Source of the DNA: Clostridiaceae bacterium
Lineage (GTDB): Bacteria; Bacillota; Clostridia; DSM-8532
DNA: 42,219 nucleotides
Assembly: GCA_012521615.1 (NCBI GenBank)
Contig: JAAYMA010000094.1
Span: 1-42,219 of the forward strand
Direction: 5' to 3'
A model generated the notes under the pieces. That model was not told the origin of the DNA. It saw nothing but the letters and a program-made list of their open reading frames with translations, and made no database searches. How positions within the stretch are numbered: position 1 is the first letter of the stretch; every line of letters starts with the position of its first letter. The translations under genes were made by a program, and so were the position numbers. Shown in pieces: positions 18,217 through 28,020 of this stretch.

Positions 18217-18761
18217 GATTCTTCGTTTTCGAGTTCTTTACCAAGCAAAACGCCAATTACCTGAGGATAGATTTCTTTTGCATGGTTTTTCCAGTTAAAA
18301 CATATCGAACGGGCATCTTCCCTGGAACCTACAGAAAGGCGAATATCTATAAGGGGTTTGAATTCTTCCACTATACGGCATTTGACTTCGTACTCGTTTT
18401 CATTCTCTAAAGTGTATTCGGCGACAATGGATGTTTCCAGCTTGATAACTGAGCGGATAACATTAATATTTTCTTCAATCCTTTTTCTTATGCCAAAAGG
18501 AACAAGATTGCTGAACAGATTAAGCATTTTAAGTCCTTTAGACGTAAGACTGTAGTAATCGATATTGTCCTTTGTCTCGCTGACAATAAGGCCATCTGTA
18601 AGCATTTCATGGATATTTTGCTGCAACAGAAAATAATTCATATAACGGTTTTCAAGCATAATTCGGGTCAGCTGCATATTGCTTACAGGTATTTTTACCT
18701 GATCCATAAAATACAGCAGTAATATTTTATTTTCAGCTTTTTCGCGGCTTTCCAAATCCAT
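18213..18761 (-). CDS. DUF4364 family winged-helix protein
   Basis: A 182-residue DUF4364 protein found across Clostridia. The N-terminal ~90 residues look like a winged helix (ENKILLLYFMDQVKIPVSN; YYSLTSKGLKMLNLF), and the C-terminal half is a conserved alpha/beta domain of unknown ligand. It is probably a transcription regulator, an inference from the fold. The start is ATG 18761, eight bases after AAGGAG; a GTG two codons earlier is too close to the ribosome site. It is transcribed divergently from the aconitase gene across a 336-base spacer. Confidence 0.85.
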   Translation of the reverse strand: MDLESREKAENKILLLYFMDQVKIPVSNMQLTRIMLENRYMNYFLLQQNIHEMLTDGLIVSETKDNIDYYSLTSKGLKMLNLFSNLVPFGIRKRIEENINVIRSVIKLETSIVAEYTLENENEYEVKCRIVEEFKPLIDIRLSVGSREDARSICFNWKNHAKEIYPQVIGVLLGKELENEES

Positions 18762-19097
18762 TGTCACAACTCCTTAGTAAAGATATATACTGTTTTATAT
18801 TGTACTATAAAAGTGTAAGTGTTTCAGTATTTTTCTGTAAACACATTTATCAGAAAAGTACTTTTTCATTGCTTTTTATAGTTATATAAAAAATATTGAA
18901 ATTATGCAGTTTTGTGCCAAAGTTCGTTTAATATATATATTGCTTATTGCAAAGCCAATAGGTTATAATTTTGATTACACTTAACTTCAGACGAAATTTT
19001 TATCTGACAATTTTTTATTATATAATAATATATTATGGCATCATGTGGGTCTGGATTTATAAATCAGTAAATAATAAATGGAAAAAGGATGATGTTA
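18762..19097. promoter_or_regulatory. AT-rich divergent spacer between the DUF4364 gene and aconitase
   Basis: It contains the DUF4364 ribosome site on the left and the aconitase promoter (18940-18969) on the right. Between them I see AT-rich sequence without a coding frame or RNA gene that I recognise. Confidence 0.6.
18940..18969 (+). promoter_or_regulatory. Predicted aconitase-operon promoter with an inverted repeat in its spacer
   Basis: TTGCTT (18940-18945) and a perfect TATAAT (18964-18969) are separated by 18 bases. Inside the spacer is TATTG-N6-CAATA (18945-18960), a five-base dyad placed where a repressor would block polymerase. The promoter call is fair; the operator is an inference. 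Confidence 0.55.
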
Positions 19098-21017
19098 ATG
19101 GCAGGAACAATTACTGAAAAAATACTTGCCCGCCATATAGTAGAAGGCGAAGCAAGAGTTGGAAGTGAAGTGGCTTTAAAAATTGATAATACGCTAACTC
19201 AGGATGCAACCGGCACCATGGCTTATCTTCAGTTTGAAGCTATAGGTATAGACAGGGTAAAGACGCAATTCTCGGTTAGCTTTGTTGATCATAACACCTT
19301 GCAGACAGATTTCAAGAATGCTGATGATCATAGATTTTTAGAATCAGTAGCAAAGAGATACGGGTTATATTTCTCCAAGCCCGGAAATGGTATATGCCAT
19401 CAGGTATTCCTGGAGCGCTTTGCTGTACCGGGCAATACTCTTATAGGTTCAGACAGTCATACTCCTACTGCAGGAGGCATTGGCTGTTTTGCTATGGGTG
19501 CCGGCGGACTTGATGTGGCCTGTGCAATGGCAGGAGCGCCCTTTAGAATTAAATATCCCAAAATTGTTGGCATAAAGCTCACTGGCAGGCTCAAGCCCTG
19601 GGTTTCAGCCAAAGACGTTATACTTACCGTATTGCAGAAAGTTGATGTGAAAGGTAATGTAGGAAAAGTATTTGAGTATTTTGGAGAGGGAGTGGCAACT
19701 CTCAGCGTGCCTGACAGGGCGACAATCACCAATATGGGAACGGAAACAGGCTGTACAACAAGTATCTTCCCGAGCGACGAAGTCACAAGAGAATTCTTGA
19801 AAGCACAGGGCAGGGAGAAAGATTTTGTGCCTTTGATGCCCGATGAGGATGCCACCTACGATGAGGTTATAGAGATTAATCTGTCTGAAGTAGAGCCTAT
19901 GGTAGCCCTGCCTCACAGCCCCGGTCTGGTTGTGAGTGTAAGGGAAGCAGGTCCGATAAAGGTGGACCAGGTTGCCATAGGATCCTGCACCAACTCTTCA
20001 TTGAGAGACTTGAAAATTGTGGCTAAAATACTGAAAGGCAAAACTATCTCTGAGAATTTGCATATGTTTATAAGCCCCGGATCACGCCAGGTGGTTGAAC
20101 ACCTTATAAATGACGGGGATTATGTTGACCTTGTGCGTGCAGGTGCAAGAATTATGGAAAATGCATGCGGACCATGTATCGGTATGGGTTGTGCACCTGC
20201 GTCCGGCTCTGTTTCAGTAAGAACATTTAACAGGAATTTCGAAGGCAGGAGCGGTACAAAGGATGCCAGGGTTTATCTTGTAAGTCCTGAAACAGCAGCA
20301 GCTACAGCACTTACAGGAAGATTGACCGATCCGAGGGATTTGGGTGAATATCCGGAGATTGAGCTTCCAAAGTCATTTATTATCAATGACAATATGATTA
20401 TTCAGCCTTTACCTGAAGAGGAAGCCAAAAAAGTTGAGATTAAAAGAGGACCCAATATCAAGCCGCTGCCTTCATTTGATCCGATTTCTGATACTCTTGA
20501 AGGTAAAGTGCTGATTAAGGTTGGGGATAATATTACCACTGACCATATCATGCCGGCTGGAGCAAGAATATTACCTTTCAGGAGCAATATCCCGGAAATA
20601 TCCAAGTTTGTATTTGAGGCTGTGGATCCTGAGTTCTATAACAAAGCCAGGGAGGCAAACGGAGGATTTATTATAGGCGGAGAAAACTACGGGCAGGGTT
20701 CCAGCCGTGAACATGCTGCACTTGCTCCTAAATATCTCGGAATCAAGGCTGTAATTGTAAAGAGCTTTGCAAGAATACATCTGGCTAACCTTATTAATTT
20801 CGGTATTGTACCGCTTACTTTCAAGAATCCTGATGACTATGATAAGATTGATGAAGGCGACAATCTGGAAATAAGTATTGGCGACTTGAAAGGGGACTGC
20901 ATTCTTAAAAACCTGACCAAAAACCTGGAAATTGAACTTGAACACACTCTTTCCGATATGGATGCAGAAATTTTGAAGTGTGGCGGTAAACTTCCCTGGA
21001 TTAAGGGCTCAAAATAA
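19098..21017 (+). CDS. acn: Aconitate hydratase (aconitase)
   Basis: A 639-residue aconitase of the shorter clostridial type, converting citrate to isocitrate with a [4Fe-4S] cluster. Cluster cysteines are in GSCTNSS and in CGPCIGMG. Substrate-site motifs include LIGSDSHTPTAGGIGCFAMG and, in the C-terminal swivel domain, GGENYGQGSSREHAALAP. The start is ATG 19098, nine bases after AAAAAGG; an ATG at 19089 abuts that ribosome site. It is followed after 36 bases by isocitrate dehydrogenase, so the two consecutive TCA steps share an operon, with citrate synthase just beyond. It likely serves 2-oxoglutarate supply for glutamate. Confidence 0.95.
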   Translation: MAGTITEKILARHIVEGEARVGSEVALKIDNTLTQDATGTMAYLQFEAIGIDRVKTQFSVSFVDHNTLQTDFKNADDHRFLESVAKRYGLYFSKPGNGICHQVFLERFAVPGNTLIGSDSHTPTAGGIGCFAMGAGGLDVACAMAGAPFRIKYPKIVGIKLTGRLKPWVSAKDVILTVLQKVDVKGNVGKVFEYFGEGVATLSVPDRATITNMGTETGCTTSIFPSDEVTREFLKAQGREKDFVPLMPDEDATYDEVIEINLSEVEPMVALPHSPGLVVSVREAGPIKVDQVAIGSCTNSSLRDLKIVAKILKGKTISENLHMFISPGSRQVVEHLINDGDYVDLVRAGARIMENACGPCIGMGCAPASGSVSVRTFNRNFEGRSGTKDARVYLVSPETAAATALTGRLTDPRDLGEYPEIELPKSFIINDNMIIQPLPEEEAKKVEIKRGPNIKPLPSFDPISDTLEGKVLIKVGDNITTDHIMPAGARILPFRSNIPEISKFVFEAVDPEFYNKAREANGGFIIGGENYGQGSSREHAALAPKYLGIKAVIVKSFARIHLANLINFGIVPLTFKNPDDYDKIDEGDNLEISIGDLKGDCILKNLTKNLEIELEHTLSDMDAEILKCGGKLPWIKGSK

Positions 21018-21053
21018 ATAAAACTAATGAAAATATAAGGAGGATTTATTCAG

Positions 21054-22268
21054 ATGTCTAAAATCAGGATGACCACACCACTTGTCGAGATGGACGGAGA
21101 TGAGATGACACGTGTTATCTGGCAGTGGATTAAAGAAATGTTACTGGAACCTTATATAGATCTTAAAACAGAGTATTACGACTTAGGTCTTAAAAACAGG
21201 GATGCTACAGATGACCAGGTGACAATAGATGCAGCAGAGGCAACCAAAAAATATGGCGTTGCTGTTAAGTGTGCTACTATTACACCCAATGCAGAAAGGG
21301 TAAAAGAATATAATTTGAAACAGATGTGGAAAAGCCCCAATGGCACTATACGTGCTATTCTGGATGGTACAGTATTCAGGGAGCCCATAATTGTTAAAGG
21401 TATCGATCCTTTTGTAAGGACATGGAAGAGACCTATTGTAATTGCCCGTCACGCCTATGGTGATGTATATAAAAATGTTGAAATGAGTGTTACCGGCCCG
21501 GGTAAAGCAGAACTTGTGTGTACCGATAAATCCGGTAAAGAGACTCGTATGACAATTCACGATTTTGATGATGACGGCATTATTATGGGAATGCACAACA
21601 CCCAAAAATCCATTGAGAGCTTTGCCAGAGCCTGTTTCAACTATGCTCTCGACAGAAAAATGGATTTGTGGTTCGCGACCAAGGATACAATTTCAAAGAC
21701 ATATGACCACAGGTTCAAGGATATTTTCCAGGACATTTATGAGGCCGAATACAGGGACAAGTTCGAAAAAGCAGGTATCACATATTTCTACACACTTATA
21801 GATGATGCTGTTGCAAGGGTTGTCCGTTCTGAAGGCGGTTTCATATGGGCGTGCAAGAATTATGATGGAGACGTAATGTCCGACATGGTAGCGTCAGCTT
21901 TTGGCAGCCTTGCAATGATGACATCGGTACTGGTTTCCCCTGAAGGCTATTATGAGTACGAAGCTGCGCACGGAACAGTAATGAGACATTATTACAGACA
22001 CCTTGAAGGGCATGAGACTTCAACTAACTCTGTGGCTACCATATTTGCCTGGACAGGAGCTTTGAGAAAAAGAGGGGAACTCGATAATATCCCTGAGCTG
22101 TCGAAATTTGCTGACAATCTGGAAAAAGCCTGCAAGTTGACTATTGAGGAAGGTATAATGACCAAGGATCTGGTTGCGCTTTCAGTTCTTGAAGACAAAA
22201 AAGCAGTAAACACCAAGGATTTCCTCATCGAAATAAAGAAGCGTCTGGATAAACTTTGTGAAGCATGA
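21054..22268 (+). CDS. icd: Isocitrate dehydrogenase, NADP-type (subfamily II, eukaryote-like)
   Basis: A 404-residue homodimeric-type enzyme oxidising isocitrate to 2-oxoglutarate and CO2. It belongs to the class related to eukaryotic cytosolic IDH rather than E. coli Icd: it opens with [17 protein letters not shown], has [20 protein letters not shown] as the substrate loop, and [20 protein letters not shown] and [12 protein letters not shown] for metal binding. [20 protein letters not shown] carries the Arg-His that contacts the NADP 2'-phosphate in this class, so NADP use is inferred. AAGGAGG precedes the ATG. It is the second gene of the aconitase operon. Confidence 0.96.
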   Translation: MSKIRMTTPLVEMDGDEMTRVIWQWIKEMLLEPYIDLKTEYYDLGLKNRDATDDQVTIDAAEATKKYGVAVKCATITPNAERVKEYNLKQMWKSPNGTIRAILDGTVFREPIIVKGIDPFVRTWKRPIVIARHAYGDVYKNVEMSVTGPGKAELVCTDKSGKETRMTIHDFDDDGIIMGMHNTQKSIESFARACFNYALDRKMDLWFATKDTISKTYDHRFKDIFQDIYEAEYRDKFEKAGITYFYTLIDDAVARVVRSEGGFIWACKNYDGDVMSDMVASAFGSLAMMTSVLVSPEGYYEYEAAHGTVMRHYYRHLEGHETSTNSVATIFAWTGALRKRGELDNIPELSKFADNLEKACKLTIEEGIMTKDLVALSVLEDKKAVNTKDFLIEIKKRLDKLCEA

Positions 22269-22310
22269 TCCATAAGGATACTGCAAATCCATAACAGACT
22301 TTTATATACG

Positions 22311-22348
22311 GACAGCTGCTCTGCCAATAGTCGGACAGCTGTCTGTTT
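22311..22348 (+). terminator. Probable terminator of the acn-icd operon
   Basis: GACAGCTG and CAGCTGTC form a perfect eight-base stem with a 17-base loop, followed by TGTTTTATT. The T-run is imperfect. Confidence 0.7.
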
Positions 22349-22413
22349 TATTGCTCTTGATTTGTCGAAAAGTGCAAAAAATCCTTCTTGTGTGCTTCTT
22401 GTGCAAGTTGATA

Positions 22414-22445
22414 ATTTGCAATTTTTAAAAATAAAAATTGCAAAT
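22414..22445. repeat. Perfect 13-base inverted repeat upstream of the citrate synthase promoter
   Basis: ATTTGCAATTTTT (22414-22426) and AAAAATTGCAAAT (22433-22445) are exact reverse complements with a six-base spacer. The repeat ends five bases before the -35 box of the following promoter, a common position for a regulator site. It could instead be a weak AT-only hairpin. Confidence 0.7.
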
Positions 22446-22450
22446 CCCTA

Positions 22451-22479
22451 TTGACTTGATCTGTCATATTGTATAAAAT
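22451..22479 (+). promoter_or_regulatory. Predicted sigma-A promoter of citrate synthase
   Basis: TTGACT (22451-22456) and TAAAAT (22474-22479) are 17 bases apart, leaving a leader of about 120 bases in which CCTGTATAACAGG forms a short dyad. Confidence 0.6.
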
Positions 22480-22607
22480 AGAACGAAATTACGCTGTATA
22501 CGCGCTGTACCTGTATAACAGGTTAATATACATAATATTGTCTGATTTTTAACATTCTTTTAAGATAATTCATATTCATATTTTAAATAAAAATAGGGGA
22601 GATATAG

Positions 22608-23975
22608 ATGGACATGAAACTGACACAGGCAGACATTACTAACTACTTTAATATTATGGGTGAAAAGGTGGAAATTAAAAACAGATTTATGCCTGATGTA
22701 TACAGCAAGTATAATGTCAAGCGAGGTCTTAGAAATGGTGATGGAACAGGAGTTCTGGTCGGCCTTACCGAAATAGGGGATGTTCATGCATATATCTATG
22801 ATGATTATGAAAAGATACCCGTTGAAGGGCGGCTCTTATACAGGGGAATAGATATTTATGATTTCTGTGATGGTTTTCTTCAGGATAATAGATTTGGTTT
22901 TGAAGAATGTGTCTATCTGCTCCTGAATGGAGAACTTCCTGACAGACGGGAGCTTGAGAGATTTACTGAAATTTTGGGTTATCACAGGAATATACCTGAC
23001 GATTTTGTAAGGGCAAATATTTTGAATGCACCTAGTTGTGATATAATGAATCAGCTTGCCCGTCTTGTTCTTGTTGTATATTCCTATGATAAAGATGCTG
23101 ATAATACAAGCATCTCCAATCTCCTAAGACAGAGTATAAATTTAATTGCCAAATTTCCTATAATGGCTGCTTACGGATATCAGGCAAAGGCACATTATTT
23201 GGAAGGAAAGAGCCTTTATATACATAATCCAAGCCCTGAACTGAGTACTGCTGAAAATATCCTTAGACTTTTACGTCCTACAGGGGAATACACTGAACTT
23301 GAGGCCAAGGTGCTCGATCTGGCTCTGGTGCTCCATGCAGAACATGGAGGAGGAAACAATTCAACCTTTGCTGCCCGTGTGGTATCTTCATCCGGTACAG
23401 ATATATATTCGTCGGTGGCAGCCGCCATCGGAAGTTTAAAAGGTCCTAAACATGGCGGAGCAAACAATAAAGTAGTAGGAATGATGAATGAACTTAAGAA
23501 AGAGGTTAAAGATTGGGGCAGTGACCAGGAAATCTGTAATTATATAGAAAAAATAGTGAGAAAACAGGCCTTTGACCACTCAGGCCTGATATATGGCATG
23601 GGCCATGCTGTTTATACATTGTCTGATCCGCGCTGTGTCCTGTTGAAAGAACAGGCCAAAAAACTTGCAAAGCAGATGGGACGGACAGATGAATTTGAAC
23701 TATATCAGAAGGTAGAAAAACTTGCACCTGTGATTTTCCGGGAAATAAGAAACATTGACAAGCCTATGTGCGCCAATGTGGATTTTTACTCTGGCTTTGT
23801 CTACGATATGCTTGGTATTCCTGTGGAGATGAATACTCCAATTTTTGCAGTGGCCCGGATTGCAGGCTGGTGTGCTCATATTATAGAAGAACATTTGAAC
23901 GGGGGCAGAATTATAAGACCGGCATATAAAAACATTAAAAAGAATGTGGAATATGTGCGCCTGAGTGATAGGTAA
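22608..23975 (+). CDS. Citrate synthase
   Basis: A 455-residue citrate synthase of the si/2-methylcitrate superfamily, condensing oxaloacetate with acetyl-CoA. Active-site regions are visible: the first His in LVLHAEHGGGNNSTFAAR, the second in LKGPKHGGANNKV with GMGHAVYTLSDPR, and the Asp in CANVDFYSGFVYDMLGIP. The ~40-residue N-terminal extension before the core is usual in the clostridial group. The start ATG lies after AGGGGAGA. It has its own promoter and upstream inverted repeat, separate from the adjacent acn-icd operon, with which it completes oxaloacetate-to-2-oxoglutarate conversion. Confidence 0.95.
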   Translation: MDMKLTQADITNYFNIMGEKVEIKNRFMPDVYSKYNVKRGLRNGDGTGVLVGLTEIGDVHAYIYDDYEKIPVEGRLLYRGIDIYDFCDGFLQDNRFGFEECVYLLLNGELPDRRELERFTEILGYHRNIPDDFVRANILNAPSCDIMNQLARLVLVVYSYDKDADNTSISNLLRQSINLIAKFPIMAAYGYQAKAHYLEGKSLYIHNPSPELSTAENILRLLRPTGEYTELEAKVLDLALVLHAEHGGGNNSTFAARVVSSSGTDIYSSVAAAIGSLKGPKHGGANNKVVGMMNELKKEVKDWGSDQEICNYIEKIVRKQAFDHSGLIYGMGHAVYTLSDPRCVLLKEQAKKLAKQMGRTDEFELYQKVEKLAPVIFREIRNIDKPMCANVDFYSGFVYDMLGIPVEMNTPIFAVARIAGWCAHIIEEHLNGGRIIRPAYKNIKKNVEYVRLSDR

Positions 23976-24065
23976 AAAGACTTTGGATATTTAATCAAAG
24001 ATAAAAATAATAAATAATTTATAAAGATAATTTAATTTAAATCTAATATTAAGCTCCAGGTAATA

Positions 24066-24074
24066 TGCTATAAT
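24066..24074 (+). promoter_or_regulatory. Extended -10 promoter element of the transglutaminase-like gene
   Basis: TGCTATAAT is a textbook extended -10 located about 30 bases before the start codon; no clear -35 is seen. Confidence 0.5.
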
Positions 24075-24105
24075 CTTGGCAATTAATAAAAAAATCTGAG
24101 GGAAT

Positions 24106-25761
24106 ATGAAAAAGTCCAAAGTTTTTTTTGCCATAATAGTAGCAGTTGTAATGTTCAATATTATGGCCCCCCATTCCAAAGCCGAATTTACCTATCAGTT
24201 TGAGCCTGAAGCCTGGCAGCTGCACAGACTCGGTTTGTTTGCGGGAGCATCAGTTCATACCTTTAATCCTGATCTGGGTGCTCCTTTGACACGGCAGGTC
24301 GGAGTTACACTTCTGCTTAATTTTTTCGGGAAAAGATCCGATGTTGAGGCAATGACGCCATCTGAGATATCAGGTTTACTTTCAAAATACAAGGACCAGT
24401 CGGAAATTTCTGAATGGGCAAGACCGTATCTGGCTTATGCGGTGAAAACTGGAATGGTGGTAGGAACCTCAGGCGATACAATCAGTCCCAATAATGTACT
24501 GGATGGCTATTCCCTGGCTGCCTTGATTTTGCGGCAATTAGGTTATGTGGTCGACAGGACCAACTTCACCCGTTCCCTTGAACTGCTCAGTAAAGTGGGT
24601 GGGATAGCTGCAAATGAGGTTGGACTTTTTAATAAAAGCCGGCTTTTAAAAGACCATGGAGTCGGAATGATTTATACTGTTCTTTTTGCAAGTACTGCCG
24701 ATGGGCAGAAAGTAGCCGAGAAACTCATAGAATCCGGATATATTTCTGTTGATAAAGCCGTAGCATATAATCTTGCCAGCTATACCGGAGATGGGTGTGT
24801 TGAAATTAAAGACCCGAGTGCAGCAAAAAGACCTTCTTTGTACGATCAAATCTATTATGGAATTTATGAAGCTCTTGCAAACTTTGAAACTTATCTGAGC
24901 TTGCCTGAAAGTTCATATACCGACACTCCGCAAAAGGTATTCAAGCTTATTGAAAGATGTTTGCGGGAAAATCCTGAGCTCCTTTACTATTCAGGTTGCA
25001 TTTATTTTTCTGATGGCACTGTCAAGCTTCAATACAGCAAAGATTCCATTACCGGTATCAGGCACCAAAATGCGCTAAAGCAGAGAATCAAAGAGATAGT
25101 TACAAAAGTAGTTGCACCCGGGATGTCCGAATACGAAAAAGAATTGGCTTTACACGATTATTTGATAGAGAACTGTAAATATGACAGAAGGAGCTATGAA
25201 AACAAGGAGATACCTCAGGAATCATTCAATGCTTATGGAGCTTTGTGTCTGGGTACTGCTGTATGTGAAGGTTATGCAGAAGCTATGAAACTTCTGCTGA
25301 ACAGAGCAGGCGTTGAATGTCATATTGTTACCGGGGTCTCAAAGGGGGAGCGGCATGCCTGGAATATCGTGAAAATAGATGGTGAGACATATCATCTGGA
25401 TGCCACTTATAACGATCCGGTAATGCTTGATGGAAGGGATATAATCAGGTATCACTATTTCAATCTGAGTGACGAAGAAATTGAAACAGACCACGAATGG
25501 GACGAAACACTATATCCTTCATGTAATTCAACCAGGTACAACTATTATGTATATAATTCCCTTATAGTATCAGATACTCATGAGTTTATCAGAAGAGCTG
25601 TGGAGGAAGTCAATGCCGGAAACACAAAACTGACTTTCAGGATACAAAATGCTGAAGGTTTCGATTATGTTTCTGCCGTCAGGGCGGTTTGCAACAGGCT
25701 GTACAGAAAATGTTCCGTAACTTTTAACGAGGCATTTGGCATTGTGGATATGGTGTTCTGA
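24106..25761 (+). CDS. Exported transglutaminase-like protein with divergent SLH-type N-terminal region
   Basis: A 551-residue protein with a signal peptide at 1-26 (MAPHSKAEF). Residues ~35-150 resemble S-layer-homology repeats (WARPYLAYAVKTGMVVG with a downstream D-Y-SLAALILRQLGY). The middle is unassigned, and a transglutaminase-like (papain-fold) domain covers ~335-450. The catalytic triad can be read as C387 (GTAVCEGYAEA), H417 (ERHAWNIVKI) and D432 (YHLDATYNDP). Such proteins act outside the cell as peptidases, cross-linkers or wall-modifying enzymes; which applies here is unknown. The ribosome site is GAGGGA. It is terminated convergently with galE. Confidence 0.85.
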   Translation: MKKSKVFFAIIVAVVMFNIMAPHSKAEFTYQFEPEAWQLHRLGLFAGASVHTFNPDLGAPLTRQVGVTLLLNFFGKRSDVEAMTPSEISGLLSKYKDQSEISEWARPYLAYAVKTGMVVGTSGDTISPNNVLDGYSLAALILRQLGYVVDRTNFTRSLELLSKVGGIAANEVGLFNKSRLLKDHGVGMIYTVLFASTADGQKVAEKLIESGYISVDKAVAYNLASYTGDGCVEIKDPSAAKRPSLYDQIYYGIYEALANFETYLSLPESSYTDTPQKVFKLIERCLRENPELLYYSGCIYFSDGTVKLQYSKDSITGIRHQNALKQRIKEIVTKVVAPGMSEYEKELALHDYLIENCKYDRRSYENKEIPQESFNAYGALCLGTAVCEGYAEAMKLLLNRAGVECHIVTGVSKGERHAWNIVKIDGETYHLDATYNDPVMLDGRDIIRYHYFNLSDEEIETDHEWDETLYPSCNSTRYNYYVYNSLIVSDTHEFIRRAVEEVNAGNTKLTFRIQNAEGFDYVSAVRAVCNRLYRKCSVTFNEAFGIVDMVF

Positions 25762-25767
25762 TAAAAG

Positions 25768-25803
25768 AAAAACCGTTCCCGGAATGACGGTGGAACGGTT
25801 TTT
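25768..25803. terminator. Bidirectional terminator between the transglutaminase-like gene and galE
   Basis: AAAAACCGTTCC and GGAACGGTTTTT are exact reverse complements around a 12-base loop, giving a T-run on either strand between convergent genes. Confidence 0.92.
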
Positions 25804-25825
25804 CCTAATTCATTGAGAAAGTTAT

Positions 25826-26839
25826 TTAATCCTCATACCCGTTGGGGTTATTTGTCTGCCATCTCCATGCATCCTCGCACATTTCATCAAGACCTTTTTC
25901 AGCAACCCAGCCGAGTTCCTCACGGGCTTTTGACGGATCTGCATAACATATGGCGATATCTCCCGGCCTTCTGGGCATTATTTTGTATTTTATGGGCTTT
26001 CGGCATACCCTTTCAAAACTTCTTACCATTTCCAGCACACTGTAACCTTTGCCAGTACCAAGATTGTATGTCAGCACTCCCTTACCATTCTTAAGCTTTT
26101 CCAGAGCCTTAAGATGCCCTTTTGCCAGATCAACGACATGAATGTAATCCCTGACTCCCGTTCCGTCAGGGGTGTCATAGTCATTGCCATAAATGGGCAG
26201 AAAATCAAGCTTTCCTACAGCCACTTGTGTAATATACGGAACCAGATTGTTGGGTATTCCTATTGGATCTTCGCCTATTCTGCCGCTTTTATGTGCACCG
26301 ACAGGATTAAAGTATCTTAAAATCACAATGTGCCATAAATTATCGGACACATAAAGATCCCTGAGAATTTCCTCTATCATCAGTTTCGTCCTGCCATAGG
26401 GGTTTGTGGCTGAGAGGGGAAAGTCTTCCTTTATCGGTACAGTCTCCGGCTTGCCATACACAGTGGCTGAAGAACTGAATACCAGTTTTTTTACCCCATA
26501 TTTTCGCATGGTGTCGCATAATATCAAAGTTCCAACTATGTTGTTGTAGTAATACTCAAGGGGCTTGGATACTGATTCTCCCACGGCTTTAAGTCCTGCA
26601 AAATGTATGACTGAATCTATTTTTTCTTTCCTGAATATGTCTTCAACAGCATCCCTGTCCAATAAATCGGTTTGATAAAAAGTAAGTTTCCTGCCTGTTA
26701 TTTCTTCAACTCTGTCCAGTGAATTTTTTGAAGAATTAATAAGATTATCAATGACAACCACGTCATAGCCTTCATTCAGCAGTTCAACACAGGTGTGGCT
26801 TCCAATGTATCCTGCGCCTCCTGTAACTAAAACAGCCAT
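25826..26839 (-). CDS. galE: UDP-glucose 4-epimerase
   Basis: A 337-residue short-chain dehydrogenase/epimerase that interconverts UDP-glucose and UDP-galactose (often also the N-acetyl forms). It has the NAD-binding GGAGYIGS at 7-14, the catalytic serine/tyrosine region [10 protein letters not shown] and NPYGRTK (YxxxK), and the C-terminal [15 protein letters not shown] typical of GalE. The ribosome site is GGAGG. It is the third gene of a minus-strand operon, 34 bases after a sugar-kinase-like gene, so it probably works on the UDP-sugar made by its two upstream neighbours. Confidence 0.96.
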   Translation of the reverse strand: MAVLVTGGAGYIGSHTCVELLNEGYDVVVIDNLINSSKNSLDRVEEITGRKLTFYQTDLLDRDAVEDIFRKEKIDSVIHFAGLKAVGESVSKPLEYYYNNIVGTLILCDTMRKYGVKKLVFSSSATVYGKPETVPIKEDFPLSATNPYGRTKLMIEEILRDLYVSDNLWHIVILRYFNPVGAHKSGRIGEDPIGIPNNLVPYITQVAVGKLDFLPIYGNDYDTPDGTGVRDYIHVVDLAKGHLKALEKLKNGKGVLTYNLGTGKGYSVLEMVRSFERVCRKPIKYKIMPRRPGDIAICYADPSKAREELGWVAEKGLDEMCEDAWRWQTNNPNGYED

Positions 26840-26873
26840 ATCTGTATACCTCCCTGATTTCCTATCATTGCCG

Positions 26874-27992
26874 TCATGGTCGATATTTGTTCACAATCTC
26901 ATGCATTATATCAAACTTTTCCTCCATATCGGACACAAGTTTGAACTGTGTGCGGCACCTGTCAAGATTATGATCTTCCCTGTGAATTCTGAAATATATG
27001 TCCCCTTCAAGGTAATCGGTGAGAAAACGGATGCCGCATTCATAGGTCATTAGTTTTGCACCCATAGGAAGCATATCAATTTCATTATCGGTCAGACTTC
27101 CCTCGGTGCCCTCAATAAATCCTTTGACATAGGCTTTGTATAACTCGAGACTGAAATTGACTTTTGACAAGTCTTTCTCGTCTTCGGCCCCTGTAGTGGC
27201 GCCGAATCTTATCGAATCACCGAAGTCATATACTGAAAGTCCCGGCATTATAGTATCGAGATCAATTATGCATAATGGTTTATTGGTATTTTTATCAAAG
27301 AGTATATTGTTAAGTTTCGTATCATTATGGGTAACTCTTAGAGGTAATTCGCCCTTTTTCTGCTTTTCCAGAAGTATACCGACTTCAGATTCCCGGGCGA
27401 GAGCAAATTCAATTTCTTTCTGAACATTTTTTACCCTGCCGCATATATCAGTATCTATGGCCCTTTTAAGGTTTTCGAAGCGGACTGGTGTGTTATGAAA
27501 GTCTTTTATGGTTTCGTACAGTGTATGGGCAGGATAATCTGATAGTAGTCTTTGAAAATTGCCAAAGGCAAAGGCGCTTAAATAAAAATCCTCAGCCCGA
27601 TTGACCAGATCGTAGCTCACGGTATTATCAATAAACAGATAACTTCTCCAGTAGCTGCCTATACTGTCTTTATAATAGCTTCTTCCGTCCCTGAGAGGTA
27701 CTATATTCAAAGTCTCTCTCTCAGGATCTCCGCCATTTTTTATTATTTTGCCCCTTAAAAAGGAAGTAATGCTGACAATATTACTCATAAGCTGTTCAGG
27801 GTTTTTGAAGACTTCATGATTAATTCGCTGGAGAAGATATTTTACTGTCGCGTTATTATTCAGCCTGCAGACCACAACAAAAGTGTCATTGATATGCCCG
27901 TTCCCATATCTGTAATATTCAACGGGCGTTCCCTGGTAGTCCATTTGACTGATAGCTTCCTCAATTTTTGCACAGGCTTGTTCTCTTGTCAT
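26874..27992 (-). CDS. Aminoglycoside-phosphotransferase-fold sugar kinase (N-acetylhexosamine 1-kinase-like)
   Basis: A 372-residue protein of the APH kinase fold, similar in layout to NahK. The N-terminal glycine-rich GNGHINDTF is followed by a lysine-containing strand (KYLLQRIN), the catalytic loop [13 protein letters not shown] and the metal-binding [10 protein letters not shown]. Anomeric phosphorylation of N-acetylhexosamine or another hexose is inferred from the family and from the flanking nucleotidyltransferase and galE, not from specificity residues. The ribosome site is GGGAGG. It lies 28 bases after the nucleotidyltransferase. Antibiotic resistance is improbable given the context. 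Confidence 0.82.
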   Translation of the reverse strand: MTREQACAKIEEAISQMDYQGTPVEYYRYGNGHINDTFVVVCRLNNNATVKYLLQRINHEVFKNPEQLMSNIVSITSFLRGKIIKNGGDPERETLNIVPLRDGRSYYKDSIGSYWRSYLFIDNTVSYDLVNRAEDFYLSAFAFGNFQRLLSDYPAHTLYETIKDFHNTPVRFENLKRAIDTDICGRVKNVQKEIEFALARESEVGILLEKQKKGELPLRVTHNDTKLNNILFDKNTNKPLCIIDLDTIMPGLSVYDFGDSIRFGATTGAEDEKDLSKVNFSLELYKAYVKGFIEGTEGSLTDNEIDMLPMGAKLMTYECGIRFLTDYLEGDIYFRIHREDHNLDRCRTQFKLVSDMEEKFDIMHEIVNKYRP

Positions 27993-28020
27993 TGTTTGCC
28001 CTCCCTGGATATGGTAATTG

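Noticed and set aside
22384-22405. Short tandem repeat CTTCTTGTGTG/CTTCTTGTGCA as a possible CRISPR or iteron
   Set aside because: Only two short copies are present, with no spacer structure and no associated genes.
26874-27992. Aminoglycoside-resistance kinase
   Set aside because: The fold is shared with antibiotic kinases, but the GNGHIND loop and the nucleotidyltransferase and galE neighbours point to a sugar kinase.
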